64,000 bases of DNA from Levilactobacillus mulengensis (GTDB lineage Bacteria; Bacillota; Bacilli; Lactobacillales; Lactobacillaceae), in contig NZ_RHNW01000002.1 in the NCBI RefSeq assembly GCF_003946045.1, positions 124,001-188,000 of the forward strand. Direction: 5' to 3'. The notes under the pieces are model-generated. The model ran no database searches and was not told the origin of the DNA. It saw nothing but the letters and a program-made list of their open reading frames with translations. Shown piece by piece: positions 16,792 through 26,294 of this stretch. Numbering within the stretch: position 1 is the first letter of the stretch; each line of letters starts with the position of its first letter. The position numbers and the translations under genes are program-made.

Positions 16792-18432
16792 TTATTTGAT
16801 ATAAGCGTATTTGTAGCTCCACTGGGTGCCCGCCGTGTTGTGGATAATTCCCTTAACATCGGACCGTGTCAGGTAAGCGTAGTTCGCCTGGTACAAAGGC
16901 GTGAAGCTCTGCGTCTTGTTCACCAGCTTGGCTGCCTGAACCATGTCTTGCCAACGTGCCTCATCGTTGCCGGCATCTTGGTTCTGTGCCTTGTCGATCA
17001 GCGCATCGTATTGCTTGTTGGACCACTTGCCGTAGTTCAGCGAGTTCGAGCTGACCGGAATCTGCAGGAAGGAAATGGGATCGTTGAAGTCGGCCCCCCA
17101 GTGAGACAGGTAGAGGTCAAAGTCGCCATTGGTTGACCGTGATTGGGCCACGGAAGCCGGCACGTTTTGAATTTTCAGGTCAAAGCCTTTCAGATTCTTT
17201 TCCAGTGCGCCCTTTAAGTATTGGGTCACGGTGCTGGCCGCCACGTCATCGTTACCGGCCATGATACTCAACTCAACCTTCTTAACGCCGAGTTCTTTCA
17301 GCCCAGCCGCCCACTTTTGCTTGGCCAAAGTGGGGTTGTACGTCGTCGTGTTCTTGACCTTCTGCTGGCTGGCAAAGTCCTTGCCACTCTTAGGGTCACG
17401 CGCTAGGCCACTGGCAACAAAGCCGGTTGGCGTCACGGATCCATCCCCCAGCACCTTCTTGGTCAGCTGACTGCGGTTGATGGATAACGCGATGGCCTGA
17501 CGAATATTTTGATTATTCATGATCCGTCGCTTAGCCTTGTCAGCATCTTGGAAGTTGTATTTCAAATGAATCACGATGGAATACGGATATTGCTGGAATT
17601 CTTTGTCATTCTTGTAGTTCTTAACTTGCTCATTGGATAACTGCGCGAAATCGAGTTTCTTGTTCTGGTACAAACTCAGACCCGTTTGGGGATTCGTCAC
17701 GACTTGATAATTAATCTTTTGCAGCTTAACGACCTTTTTATCCCAATACTGGTTGTTCTTCACAAAGGACCAGGTGTTGCCCGTCCCATTCCAGCCCTGA
17801 ATCTTGAAGGGACCGCTGTAGACCATGTACTCGGACTTCGTGGCATACTTTTTGCCATATTTATCGATAACCTGTTTATTTTGTGGGGCGAATAACGGGT
17901 AAGCCATTAAAATTTTAAAGTAAGCGATGGGCTTATCCAGCTTGATGACCACCGTTTGTTGGTTCTTGGCGTGAATCCCGATGGTGCTAGGCTTAGCCTT
18001 ACCGGCGATAATCTTGTCGCCATTTTTAATCCCAGAAAACATCGTCATGTAGGACGATTTGGTGGCTGGCGTTAACGTCCGCCGCCAAGAATAAACGAAG
18101 TCCTGGGCGGTAATCTTGTCGCCGTTGCTCCACTTGGCGTTGTCACGAATGTGGAACGTCCACGTTTTCTTATCCTTTGACATTTTTGCTGAATCCGCCA
18201 ACCCTGGTGCAACCTGACCGTCCTTGCCTAACCGATAAAAACTTTCAAAAACGTTCCCCGTCTGGCCATAACCGGTGGCCTTGGCGAGGTCGATGGTGTC
18301 GAGTGCTGCCGTCGCTGGCAACCGCAAAACTTGTTGTGGCTTGGACGTTGCAGCAGTTTGGCCACAGGCAGCTAACCCCATACCAATTGCCAATACCGCT
18401 GCGACAAACCCAATCCCAGTCCATTTTTTCAT
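16792..18432 (-). CDS. Oligopeptide-binding lipoprotein, OppA family
   Basis: Peptide-binding protein (SBP_bac_5 family) of 546 residues, lipid-anchored outside the membrane through GMGLAACGQ (lipobox LAAC). Landmarks include FHIRDNAKWSNGDKITAQDFVYSWRRTLTP, YMVYSGPFKIQGWNGTGNTW, and GADFNDPISFLQ. No permease or ATPase genes adjoin it. Upstream lie a promoter, a 34-codon leader peptide with four cysteines, and a strong hairpin with a T-run about 70 bp before this start. That layout suggests attenuation by cysteine supply, so the ligand may be a cysteine-containing peptide or glutathione. This assignment is an inference from the leader, not from the protein. Confidence 0.9.
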   Translation of the reverse strand: MKKWTGIGFVAAVLAIGMGLAACGQTAATSKPQQVLRLPATAALDTIDLAKATGYGQTGNVFESFYRLGKDGQVAPGLADSAKMSKDKKTWTFHIRDNAKWSNGDKITAQDFVYSWRRTLTPATKSSYMTMFSGIKNGDKIIAGKAKPSTIGIHAKNQQTVVIKLDKPIAYFKILMAYPLFAPQNKQVIDKYGKKYATKSEYMVYSGPFKIQGWNGTGNTWSFVKNNQYWDKKVVKLQKINYQVVTNPQTGLSLYQNKKLDFAQLSNEQVKNYKNDKEFQQYPYSIVIHLKYNFQDADKAKRRIMNNQNIRQAIALSINRSQLTKKVLGDGSVTPTGFVASGLARDPKSGKDFASQQKVKNTTTYNPTLAKQKWAAGLKELGVKKVELSIMAGNDDVAASTVTQYLKGALEKNLKGFDLKIQNVPASVAQSRSTNGDFDLYLSHWGADFNDPISFLQIPVSSNSLNYGKWSNKQYDALIDKAQNQDAGNDEARWQDMVQAAKLVNKTQSFTPLYQANYAYLTRSDVKGIIHNTAGTQWSYKYAYIK

Positions 18433-18498
18433 AAGAAGTTTGCTCCCTTTTCCTCAAATTTTGGTGGCGTACAATCCGCAAAATTATGATTTAAAAAC

Positions 18499-18550
18499 AG
18501 AAAAAACGGGCTACCGCCTTCACTTAACTCGTGAAAGCGGTAACCCGTTC
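18499..18550 (-). terminator. Leader attenuator terminator
   Basis: On the minus strand ACGGGTTACCGCTTTCAC pairs along its whole length with GTGAAGGCGGTAGCCCGT (two G-U pairs), followed by TTTTTT. It sits between the cysteine-rich leader peptide and the OppA gene. Confidence 0.88.
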
Positions 18551-18583
18551 GACACTGCCAACCTAGGTCGGCGCTATGTACTA

Positions 18584-18688
18584 CTACGGTTTAGCCGGAA
18601 AATCACGAATTGAGGTAGCGCAAAAAGACACGTTACATTCGCAACATGCGGCAAGCAGTGATTTAACTTGAGTGGCGTTCTTCAACAT
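18584..18688 (-). CDS. Cysteine-rich leader peptide
   Basis: A 34-residue open frame with a near-perfect ribosome site, AAGGAGG, 9 bases before ATG 18688. The peptide includes AACCECNVSFC, giving cysteines at positions 15, 16, 18 and 23, an extreme density for an otherwise cysteine-poor proteome. It has no signal peptide. It starts about 48 bases after a strong promoter and ends 34 bases before the attenuator hairpin. Ribosome stalling at the cysteine codons when Cys-tRNA is scarce could prevent terminator formation and switch on the OppA gene. I do not know of this leader being described for a lactobacillus OppA. A longer upstream extension of the frame is not supported. Confidence 0.8.
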   Translation of the reverse strand: MLKNATQVKSLLAACCECNVSFCATSIRDFPAKP

Positions 18689-18742
18689 CGTGATTTTCCT
18701 CCTTAACTTATTTTTTGTAATTAATTGGATTGTACAAGACCT

Positions 18743-18771
18743 AAGATACCCTCTTCCCCAGCGTTTGTCAA
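18743..18771 (-). promoter_or_regulatory. Promoter of the leader-OppA transcript
   Basis: TTGACA (18771-18766) and TATCTT (18748-18743) are spaced by 17 bp; transcription should begin near 18736. Confidence 0.82.
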
Positions 18772-18876
18772 AGATAAAAATCGACGGCCGGCAGATTTCA
18801 AAAGCGGCGGGTAACATTCCGTGGTGGAAAAAGGTATACTTAAAATAAGTTTGACTAGTAGAAAGGATTTGAACGT

Positions 18877-21126
18877 ATGGACATCGAACGTATGCTTGCT
18901 GAACTAACGTTACCGGAGAAGGCCGCTCTGGTTTCAGGAAAAAATAGTTGGTACACGGCCGCTATTGACCGGCTGGGCATCCCCGCCCTCATGATGACGG
19001 ATGGCCCTTCCGGCTTACGGAAACAGACCGCCGATTCGGGTACCACGAACATTAACGACTCGGTTCAAGCGATTACCTATCCGGCTGCCGCGTTGAGTGC
19101 GAGCTCCTGGAATCGTGATCTTATGCACCAACTAGGTGAACACCTGGGTGACGAGGCTCGCGCAGAACAAGTCAGTCTGTTACTGGGCCCCGGCGTCAAC
19201 CTGAAGCGTTCTCCCCTGGGTGGGCGTAACTTCGAATACCTGTCAGAAGACCCTTTGGTGGCTGGTGAATTAGGCAGCGCCTACGTTCAAGGGGTGCAAT
19301 CCAAGCACGTCGGTGTCGCCGTTAAACATTTTGCCGCCAATAACCGCGAAAATCAACGGTTCACGGCCTCCAGCGACATGGACCAACGGACGCTGCGCGA
19401 ACTTTATTTACGCACGTTTGAAATCATCGTCAAGGCCGCTTACCCTGCCACGATGATGACCTCTTATAACAAAATTAATGGCACGCTGAACTCCCAAAAT
19501 CGCCGGTTGCTCCGCAGCATCTTGCGTGACGAATGGGGCTTCCACGGCGCGGTCATGTCCGACTGGGGCGCCGTCGCTGACAACGTCCAGGCCTTACGTG
19601 CCGGGCTGGATTTGGAAATGCCAGGTCAGGGCCAAGCTTCCGTGGACAACATTATTCGCGCCGTCGAAACCGGCGAACTGGACGAAGGGACGCTGAACAA
19701 GGCGGTTCGGCACCTGCTGCACATCATTGATAATTGGTTACCTGCTGATCAAGCAGGCACCTATGACCACGCGGCCCATCACCAATTTGCCCGCAAATTA
19801 GCCGACGATGGCATCGTGCTCTTAAAGAACCGCCACGCTGAACTGCCACTGAATCCCAAGACGGCTGGTAAGGTGGTCGTCATTGGTGAGCTGGCCGATC
19901 AACCACGCTACCAGGGGTCCGGCAGTTCCCACGTCAATCCGACGAAGTTGACCACGCCATTAGCTGCGCTGCAAGCCAGCGACCTCGAGGCCAACTACTA
20001 CCCCGGTTACCGGCTGGATCAGAGCGAAACGGATGACAGCTTAGTCGAAGCCGCCATCACCGCCGCCCAGGACGCCGATCACGTCATTATTTTCGCCGGC
20101 TATCCTGAAAATACGGAATCGGAAGGCTTCGACAAGACCTCGCTGATGCTCCCCGAAAATCAAGGCGAATTGATTGGCCGTCTGTCAAAGATCAGCGACC
20201 ACGTCACGGTCGTGCTCCAAAATGGTTCCGCGGTCGAAATGCCTTGGATTCATGGCGTCGACGCCGTTGTCGAAACTTATTTGGCCGGTGAAGCAGTCGG
20301 TGAAGCGACCTGGGACATCATCACCGGTGCCGTCAACCCGTCCGGTCACTTGGCCGAGACCTTCCCGCAACGTTTGACCGATACCCCAATGGCCCCAACA
20401 TTTGGACAGGACCCGCATCACGAATACTACACGGAAGGCATGTTCATGGGCTACCGTTACTACGACACCCACGAAATGCACGTGCTCTTCCCATTCGGCC
20501 ATGGTCTCAGCTACACGACCTTTGAATACACCAATTTGGCCGTCGACGAAAACGAACACGGCGCGACCATCACCTTTGACCTGACCAACACGGGCGACCG
20601 CGCCGGTCAAGCCGTGCCACAACTCTACGTGGCCAACCACGCCTCGCACGTGCCAATGCCAACCAAGGAACTGCGCGCCTTCACCAAGGTCGCCGTAGCG
20701 CCTGGCGAAACCAAGGCCGTGACCTTAAAGCTCAACCGACGTGACTTTAGCTGGTGGTGCGAAGGCAAGTCCCGTTGGCAAGCCGATTCCGGCGACTATG
20801 AATTAATGGTCGGCGATTCCTCGCGCGATATCCGGTTACAAACCAAGTTGACCATGGACTTTAAGAATTCCCCTGCCCCCGTGACAGCTGAAACTTACCT
20901 GTCCACGATTGTCAGAGATCCGCGTCTGCAACAAATCTTCAAGGAGACGGTCCTGGCACCCAAAAATACCAACGGGAACAACTTCTTAGCAACGACCGAC
21001 GAGCATGGCAACGTGGTCCTACTCCAAGATCAAATGTTCCTGAACATGCCACTGCGGGCGGTCATTGCGCTCGGCGGTCCGGCTGATTTGATTCACGATT
21101 TCATTAACGCCGCTAACAAGCGATAA
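18877..21126 (+). CDS. Glycoside hydrolase family 3 beta-glucosidase
   Basis: A 749-residue GH3 enzyme without a signal peptide, so intracellular. The N-terminal TIM barrel has MMTDGPSGLRKQ, GPGVNLKRSPLGGRNFEYLSEDP, the KHFAANNRENQR motif, and GAVMSDWGAVADNVQALRAGLDLEMPG, whose Asp is the nucleophile. The alpha/beta sandwich begins near DDGIVLLKN. A C-terminal fibronectin III-like domain (LTNTGDRAGQAVPQLYV) follows from about residue 570. It likely releases glucose from beta-glucosides, for example of plant origin. AAAGGA precedes the ATG. A TATACT box at 18835 could be its -10. It is monocistronic. Confidence 0.93.
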   Translation: MDIERMLAELTLPEKAALVSGKNSWYTAAIDRLGIPALMMTDGPSGLRKQTADSGTTNINDSVQAITYPAAALSASSWNRDLMHQLGEHLGDEARAEQVSLLLGPGVNLKRSPLGGRNFEYLSEDPLVAGELGSAYVQGVQSKHVGVAVKHFAANNRENQRFTASSDMDQRTLRELYLRTFEIIVKAAYPATMMTSYNKINGTLNSQNRRLLRSILRDEWGFHGAVMSDWGAVADNVQALRAGLDLEMPGQGQASVDNIIRAVETGELDEGTLNKAVRHLLHIIDNWLPADQAGTYDHAAHHQFARKLADDGIVLLKNRHAELPLNPKTAGKVVVIGELADQPRYQGSGSSHVNPTKLTTPLAALQASDLEANYYPGYRLDQSETDDSLVEAAITAAQDADHVIIFAGYPENTESEGFDKTSLMLPENQGELIGRLSKISDHVTVVLQNGSAVEMPWIHGVDAVVETYLAGEAVGEATWDIITGAVNPSGHLAETFPQRLTDTPMAPTFGQDPHHEYYTEGMFMGYRYYDTHEMHVLFPFGHGLSYTTFEYTNLAVDENEHGATITFDLTNTGDRAGQAVPQLYVANHASHVPMPTKELRAFTKVAVAPGETKAVTLKLNRRDFSWWCEGKSRWQADSGDYELMVGDSSRDIRLQTKLTMDFKNSPAPVTAETYLSTIVRDPRLQQIFKETVLAPKNTNGNNFLATTDEHGNVVLLQDQMFLNMPLRAVIALGGPADLIHDFINAANKR

Positions 21127-21138
21127 CCACGACAAAAA

Positions 21139-21186
21139 TAGACGAGGTCCTAACGTTGTTTAAGCGTTAAGACCTCGCCTTTTTCG
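21139..21186. terminator. Bidirectional terminator
   Basis: GACGAGGTCCTAACG pairs with CGTTAAGACCTCGCC followed by T residues, between convergent genes. Confidence 0.85.
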
Positions 21187-21198
21187 TGTTCATTTCGC

Positions 21199-21645
21199 TT
21201 AACGATTCAGTGGCAAGACCATATCCAAGTGGGGAATCCCCGTTTCCAGGTAAACCTCGCTAGTGGGCGTAAACCCAAACGAAGCGTAAAACTTTTGCAG
21301 GTAGGCTTGGGCCTGAATCACAATCTGTTGGGCCTGCGGATAGGTCTCTTTAGCGGCAGCAATGGCTTCGGTCACCAACTCACGACCAGCGCCATGTTTC
21401 CGTTCCGAAGCGGCAACCAGGACCCGGCCAATGCGGACCTGATTGGGCTCCGGAATTAATCGCGCGTAGGCCAACACCTGACCCGCATCGTCCGTCCGGA
21501 ACAGGTGCTGCGCAATCAGATCATCATCGTCAACTTCCTGATAGACGCAGTCTTGTTCCACCACAAAGACCGCCACCCGTAACTGGTAGATACGGAAGAG
21601 TTCCGTGGTCGTTAGTTCAGCAAAACTTTTTTGACTAAAACCCAT
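21199..21645 (-). CDS. GNAT acetyltransferase, ElaA type
   Basis: A 148-residue N-acetyltransferase of the ElaA subgroup. It begins with the typical LTTTELFRIYQLRVAVFVVEQDCVYQEVDDDD and has YARLIPEPNQVRIGRVLVAASERKHGAGRELVTEAI, including the acetyl-CoA loop. It starts 12 bases after the stop of the choloylglycine hydrolase family gene and is probably cotranscribed. The acceptor is unknown. Confidence 0.88.
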   Translation of the reverse strand: MGFSQKSFAELTTTELFRIYQLRVAVFVVEQDCVYQEVDDDDLIAQHLFRTDDAGQVLAYARLIPEPNQVRIGRVLVAASERKHGAGRELVTEAIAAAKETYPQAQQIVIQAQAYLQKFYASFGFTPTSEVYLETGIPHLDMVLPLNR

Positions 21646-21657
21646 TTAATTCAGCTC

Positions 21658-22641
21658 CTAGTTCAACGCACTAATGTGTGGTTGGTGGTCCAATGGATAT
21701 TCCACGGGTGTATCCCAGTCGTTTAGCATTTCGTCAGTCATTTTAACGCCTTGCAGTTCCAAATTATCATAGGGTTCCATGAAGTAGGACCGCTCAGTCA
21801 GGTTGGCGTAGGCCCGGTATTGCGTGTAGTCGCTGTGACCATCGGCCTTTAGCTTGACCCCCTTAGGAATCGTGACGCTATCCATTAGGTGTTGTAAGAG
21901 GTTCAGGGTCGTCGGCGTATCGTCCGTCTTGATGCTGAAATGCTTGTTGTAAACCGTCCGAACAAAGCGGGATGGTGACGTGTAGTCGCCGGGAAGGCCC
22001 AACGCGCCAGTCCCAGGACCCTGAGTGGCCAACTCAAAGCCTTCGTAATCATGCAAAGGCACATCGGCAGCTTGTAGCGTGCCATAAGTGCTGAGGTTTT
22101 GTAAATGCCAACTCAATTGTGGTGAATTGGCCATGACCCCAACCGGATCATCAATCAAATGAATATCATGACTGGTGGCTTCGAGTACGGCGGTCGCCCC
22201 CGTCGGATCACTGAAGATAAAGTGCAGTGGCGCCGTGATGCCGAGCAAGGCAACCGGGATGTCCAAGAGTTGAATGTGCTTGACCAGTTCACGCAGGTCA
22301 GCCACGCTCTTGGCGTTGCCCAAAGCCCAGGCCGTCACGTCATGTGGCGCTAAGCCCAACTTATCAGCTGGTGCGCTTGCTTCATACTTCGCGTATTGTG
22401 AAAAGTACAGCGCGGCTGCCCCAAGACCATATTCATTCACGCCATCAACAAAAATGTAATGGCTCAGGTTCCGACCGGCCCCGACGAAGCCATACTTCGT
22501 AGTGAAGGTCCCCGCATCCCCTTGAATCTGTTGGTTCCGCGGCATAAAGATGGGTTGACCACCCAGTTCAAACGCAAAATCCATGGTCCGGGCTAAAAAT
22601 TGATCGCCCCGGCTGTTCTCATAGGTCAAACTCGTACACAT
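21658..22641 (-). CDS. Choloylglycine hydrolase family protein (bile salt hydrolase or penicillin V acylase-like)
   Basis: An Ntn-hydrolase of 327 residues that cleaves linear amides. The nucleophile Cys2 is exposed after Met removal (MCTSLTYEN), with Arg18 and Asp21 in LARTMDF at the classical positions, Asn in GVNEYGL, Asn in GVMANSPQLSWHLQNL, and Arg in SPSRFVRTVY. These cover the known catalytic set. There is no signal peptide, so it is intracellular. Whether bile salts, penicillin V or acyl-homoserine lactones are the substrate cannot be decided here. Confidence 0.9.
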   Translation of the reverse strand: MCTSLTYENSRGDQFLARTMDFAFELGGQPIFMPRNQQIQGDAGTFTTKYGFVGAGRNLSHYIFVDGVNEYGLGAAALYFSQYAKYEASAPADKLGLAPHDVTAWALGNAKSVADLRELVKHIQLLDIPVALLGITAPLHFIFSDPTGATAVLEATSHDIHLIDDPVGVMANSPQLSWHLQNLSTYGTLQAADVPLHDYEGFELATQGPGTGALGLPGDYTSPSRFVRTVYNKHFSIKTDDTPTTLNLLQHLMDSVTIPKGVKLKADGHSDYTQYRAYANLTERSYFMEPYDNLELQGVKMTDEMLNDWDTPVEYPLDHQPHISALN

Positions 22642-23088
22642 TGAAAATCATCCCGTTTCTAATATAGTTACCCATTATTCTAAACCATCAAAATCCGTAT
22701 TGCACGGATAATCGTTAAAACTATAACCAATTATGCCAATTTGTTTAAAAACTTCATTTGACGTCCACTAGCCATTTAGGCCACCAACTGTTTGGTTCAC
22801 GGATGATTCACCCGCAAAGTTAGGGCAACTTATGAAGCTGAACGGCTTAACGTCCCGATTTTTACCCACCAGCGTGCCATTAGCTTTCTATTGCATCCAG
22901 TTCCTGCTAGGGTTGCCCCAGAGAATAGAATTGTCATTTAACCCAAGCCTAGTGGAAATGCCATGCCATTTTCCTGGGGACTCGTATTGAGTGTGTCGTT
23001 CTTGTGAGGTACTGGCTAAGTTAAGCACGCTAGCAGCATCTCGGCGGCACGTTGCGGCACCTCTTCAACTATTCTCCTGTGACTCGGC
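22642..23088. other. Intergenic stretch without a supported gene
   Basis: About 450 bp. A short AATCCGT...ACGGAT inverted repeat occurs near 22690. A CTGAACGGCTTAAC stretch near 22840 recalls the ends of the palindromic repeats, but no arms follow. No convincing open frame or RNA gene is seen. Confidence 0.4.
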
Positions 23089-23130
23089 AAAAGGAGGTCT
23101 TGGATAACAAGCAGTCCAAGACCTCTTTTG
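23089..23130 (-). terminator. Terminator of the tag-sbcD-sbcC operon
   Basis: AGGAGGTCTTGGA pairs with TCCAAGACCTCTTTT, 15 bp after the sbcC stop. Confidence 0.85.
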
Positions 23131-23144
23131 TCTGGAAAAAAACG

Positions 23145-26100
23145 TTATTCCGCGGCGTGATACCGAATCGTACTCTCTCCATTACCATTGGCAATCACTT
23201 GTAATTGGTTTTCAACTTGGTCACGGAGTTCACTCACGTGGCTAATGATACCAATCATCCGGTGCTTCCCCTCAATCGTTTCCAATGATTCCAGCGCCGT
23301 CATTAAAGCATCTTCATCCAATGATCCAAAACCTTCATCAATGAACAGGGCATCGACGTCGACACTCCCCGTAGTCTGCTGGATAACTTCACCTAAGGCT
23401 AAAGCTAACGCTAACGAGGCAATAAAGCTTTCACCCCCGGATAGCGTATGCACGCTCCGTTGTTCACCCACGTGATCATCATAGACGTTGATTTCCAGGC
23501 CGGACCGCTTCTTAGAGTTCGCCTGGGATTCATCAATCACGAATTGATACCGCCCGTTGGTTAATTGCTTTAACCGATGATTACCGACCTGTAAGATTTG
23601 GCGTAAGTAGGTTTGGAGCACATACCGTTCCAACCCTAACTTACTGTTGGGTCCATCCCCGTTGACCACGCCACTGAGTTCGGTCAGCTCCTGCGTCGTT
23701 TGCATGGCCGCAGCCTGCTTATCCACTTGCGTCTGTAATTGCTGGGTGTGCGTGGTGTTAAATTCAAAGAGATTTTGTAATTGCCGTTGCTGTTCCTGGA
23801 GGTCCGTCATCTGGGCCTTGGCCTGAGCCAGGGCGGCCTGAGTCTTCTCCCGGTCCGGCGTTGGCTGATCCTTCGTACGGGCAACCAGGTCCGCAATAGT
23901 CGCGGCTAGGCTGTCCTGGCGTTTGTCAAAGGCGGCCAGTGTCTGCCGCTTAGTCGCTAACGTCCCAACTTCCGCTAGAGCTGTTTGGACCTGTTCGACC
24001 ACAGTCTCATCAGTTGCACCGAAATGTTCTGTCAAAAGCTTTGCGACGACAGTCCGGGCCTGGGTCAGTCTTTCTTGACTGGTCTGCACTTCTTCGTCGG
24101 CCTGCGTTAAGCGGGACTTTGCCACGGCTACTTGATTTTCTGCCTGTTGCACAGCCGTGTTCACCGCGTCCAAGGTCTGCTGGTCGGCCTTCACTCGTGC
24201 CCGTAAATCAGTGAGCTGTTGCATAAATTCTGCTAGCGTTGAGGCTTGATCCGGTAATCGCTTCACCTCTGTCGCCAGTTCAGCGCTCAGCTTAGCCTGC
24301 TGCGTTTGTTGATCATGCACAGCTTGCTCAGCCGTCTGCACCTGCGTTTGCAGGGTGGCGGCCGCTGTGGCCAACGTCTTCATTTGCTGTTGCGCCCGGT
24401 GTAAGGCTTGTCGCTCTTGTTCATTCTTAGCTTCTGCTTGTTGATAGTCTCGCTGGGCCGACTGTTGTTGCTGGGTGAGCTCGGCAAGCGTGGTCGTGGT
24501 TGGTTGTTCTAGAGCCGCTTGTAACTCGGCTAGTTGGACGGCCTGGGTCGCGGCTTGCTCCGTGACGCGTTGTTGCCAACTAGCTAATTGAGCGGCGACC
24601 TCACTGGCCTGCTTTTCTAACCGATCCGCTTGCGCTTGAATCTCCTTAACGGCATCTTCCGACACCGTAGTCGCTGTCGTTGTCGCTGCTGGATGGGGAT
24701 GATGTTCCGACCCACAGACCGGACAAGGCGTGCCTTCGGTCAGCTGGGCACTCAGTTCGGCAATTTGACTCCGTAAGAAGGCTTGGTAGCTGGCATCGGC
24801 GGCCGTCCGCTTTTCCTTAGCGGCTGTCTGGGCCGTCTGCACCTGCGCCTTTAAACTGGTTGCCTTTTGCTGACTGGTTGTGAGTTGGTGGTCAGCCTGT
24901 TGCACGGTTGCCAATTGCTTTTCGCTTGCCTGCAACTGAGCGTCACGCTGGGTCAGCTGATTTTGCTGGTCGAAAATAGCCGGCTGCTGATCCAAGACCT
25001 GTTGCTGAGCCAGCTGAGCCGCTTTATTTTCATCAAAGGCGGTTCGAATCTCTTTGAGACGCGCCTGGGTTTGATCAACCTGTTCTTGCGCGAGGTGCCT
25101 TTGTTGGGTTAATTCAGCCACGTGTTGGTAGACCGGAATCAGTTCCTGTTGTTGGGCTAATTGATCATTTTCTTGCTTGATTTTTTTAGCCAGCGGTTGC
25201 TGTTTCTGTTGCTCAGCGACGGCTACCTGGTGCTTCTGCTTAGCCGACTGTAAGGCCGTTGCCGCCCGCTCACTGGCCTGTTTCCGCTGTTGGAGCGTTT
25301 GCTGAGCCTGCGTTTGCTCTTGCCACTGGGGCTGAATCTGTTGCGCCCAATCCAGCTCAGCAATTCGCTGCTTCAGCGCCTGCATGGCCGGTTGTTGCTG
25401 GGTCAATGCTTGTTGTTCCTGCTGCCGATCCGCGAGTCGCTTACGATCGGCCAGTAAGACTGATTCTTGCTCATCTTGCCGGACCAATTGACTGTGCAAT
25501 TGATCTGCTTGCTTGAGTTGGGTGGTGACCGCAGTCCGTTGGGTCTTGGTCGTGGCTTGCTGCTCGGCCATTAACGCTAAAATATCGGTCGTTTGTTGAT
25601 TAGCCAGCAAACTAGCGGCTTTCTCTTTATTTTCAGTTGTCCATTGCAGCTCACCCCGTAACCGGTCAAGGGTCGCCGCCGTCTCCTTATTCGCCGCCTC
25701 ATTTTGCCGAAGCTGGCGCTTGAGGAGGTCCGTCCACCGCGCAAAGATGGTGGTATTAAATAGTTGTTCCAAAACCACGGCCTTGTCTTCACTAGGGGCA
25801 ATCAGGAACCGGCGAAACTGGCCTTGTGGAAGTAGGACGATTTGGGCAAACTGCTTGCCGTCCATCTGTAACAAGTCCTGCAGATAATCGCGAACCTGGC
25901 CTTCTTTCGTCAACTGTGTGATTTCCGTATCGTTCTCAAAAACGGTCAATGTCACGCTGGCCGCGGCCTCCGTCAATCCGGTTCCTCGCTTCTTGGCTAA
26001 AACCTGCGTGGGTTCCCGCACAATTTCATAGGACCGATTCCGGTGAGTAAAGGTAAACGTGACCCGTGTCTGGTCCGTGTGGGTCGCAAAGTCGGAGCGC

Positions 26101-26294
26101 ATGGATTTGGCTTCCCGGTCGACACCAGAGGTCTGGTTAAACAACGCGTAGCACATGCCATCAAAAATCGTGGTCTTCCCGCTCCCGGTTTTCCCACTGA
26201 TCAAGAACAACGGGGTAGCGGAAAATTTCGTAAAATCAACCGTTTCATCCCGGTAAGGACCAAAGTATTCTAAGTGTAAAGTGACGGGACTCAT
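23145..26294 (-). CDS. sbcC: Exonuclease subunit SbcC
   Basis: ATPase subunit of the SbcCD nuclease, which processes hairpins and protein-blocked DNA ends. It has 1049 residues. N-terminal Walker A is SGKTGSGKTT. Two very long Gln/Ala-rich coiled coils flank the zinc hook CPVCGSEHHPHP at about residue 523. The C-terminal half-ATPase has signature LSGGESFIASLALALALGEV and Walker B DALFIDEGFGSLDEDAL. ATG 26294 follows AAGGAGG and overlaps the sbcD stop by ATGA, so translation is coupled; an upstream in-frame start would lie inside sbcD without a ribosome site. Confidence 0.96.
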   Translation of the reverse strand: MSPVTLHLEYFGPYRDETVDFTKFSATPLFLISGKTGSGKTTIFDGMCYALFNQTSGVDREAKSMRSDFATHTDQTRVTFTFTHRNRSYEIVREPTQVLAKKRGTGLTEAAASVTLTVFENDTEITQLTKEGQVRDYLQDLLQMDGKQFAQIVLLPQGQFRRFLIAPSEDKAVVLEQLFNTTIFARWTDLLKRQLRQNEAANKETAATLDRLRGELQWTTENKEKAASLLANQQTTDILALMAEQQATTKTQRTAVTTQLKQADQLHSQLVRQDEQESVLLADRKRLADRQQEQQALTQQQPAMQALKQRIAELDWAQQIQPQWQEQTQAQQTLQQRKQASERAATALQSAKQKHQVAVAEQQKQQPLAKKIKQENDQLAQQQELIPVYQHVAELTQQRHLAQEQVDQTQARLKEIRTAFDENKAAQLAQQQVLDQQPAIFDQQNQLTQRDAQLQASEKQLATVQQADHQLTTSQQKATSLKAQVQTAQTAAKEKRTAADASYQAFLRSQIAELSAQLTEGTPCPVCGSEHHPHPAATTTATTVSEDAVKEIQAQADRLEKQASEVAAQLASWQQRVTEQAATQAVQLAELQAALEQPTTTTLAELTQQQQSAQRDYQQAEAKNEQERQALHRAQQQMKTLATAAATLQTQVQTAEQAVHDQQTQQAKLSAELATEVKRLPDQASTLAEFMQQLTDLRARVKADQQTLDAVNTAVQQAENQVAVAKSRLTQADEEVQTSQERLTQARTVVAKLLTEHFGATDETVVEQVQTALAEVGTLATKRQTLAAFDKRQDSLAATIADLVARTKDQPTPDREKTQAALAQAKAQMTDLQEQQRQLQNLFEFNTTHTQQLQTQVDKQAAAMQTTQELTELSGVVNGDGPNSKLGLERYVLQTYLRQILQVGNHRLKQLTNGRYQFVIDESQANSKKRSGLEINVYDDHVGEQRSVHTLSGGESFIASLALALALGEVIQQTTGSVDVDALFIDEGFGSLDEDALMTALESLETIEGKHRMIGIISHVSELRDQVENQLQVIANGNGESTIRYHAAE

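Noticed and set aside
18505-18690. T-box riboswitch before the second OppA
   Set aside because: GGGTTACCGC vaguely resembles a T-box motif, but there is no Stem I, and the stretch is one arm of the terminator; a leader peptide explains the region better.
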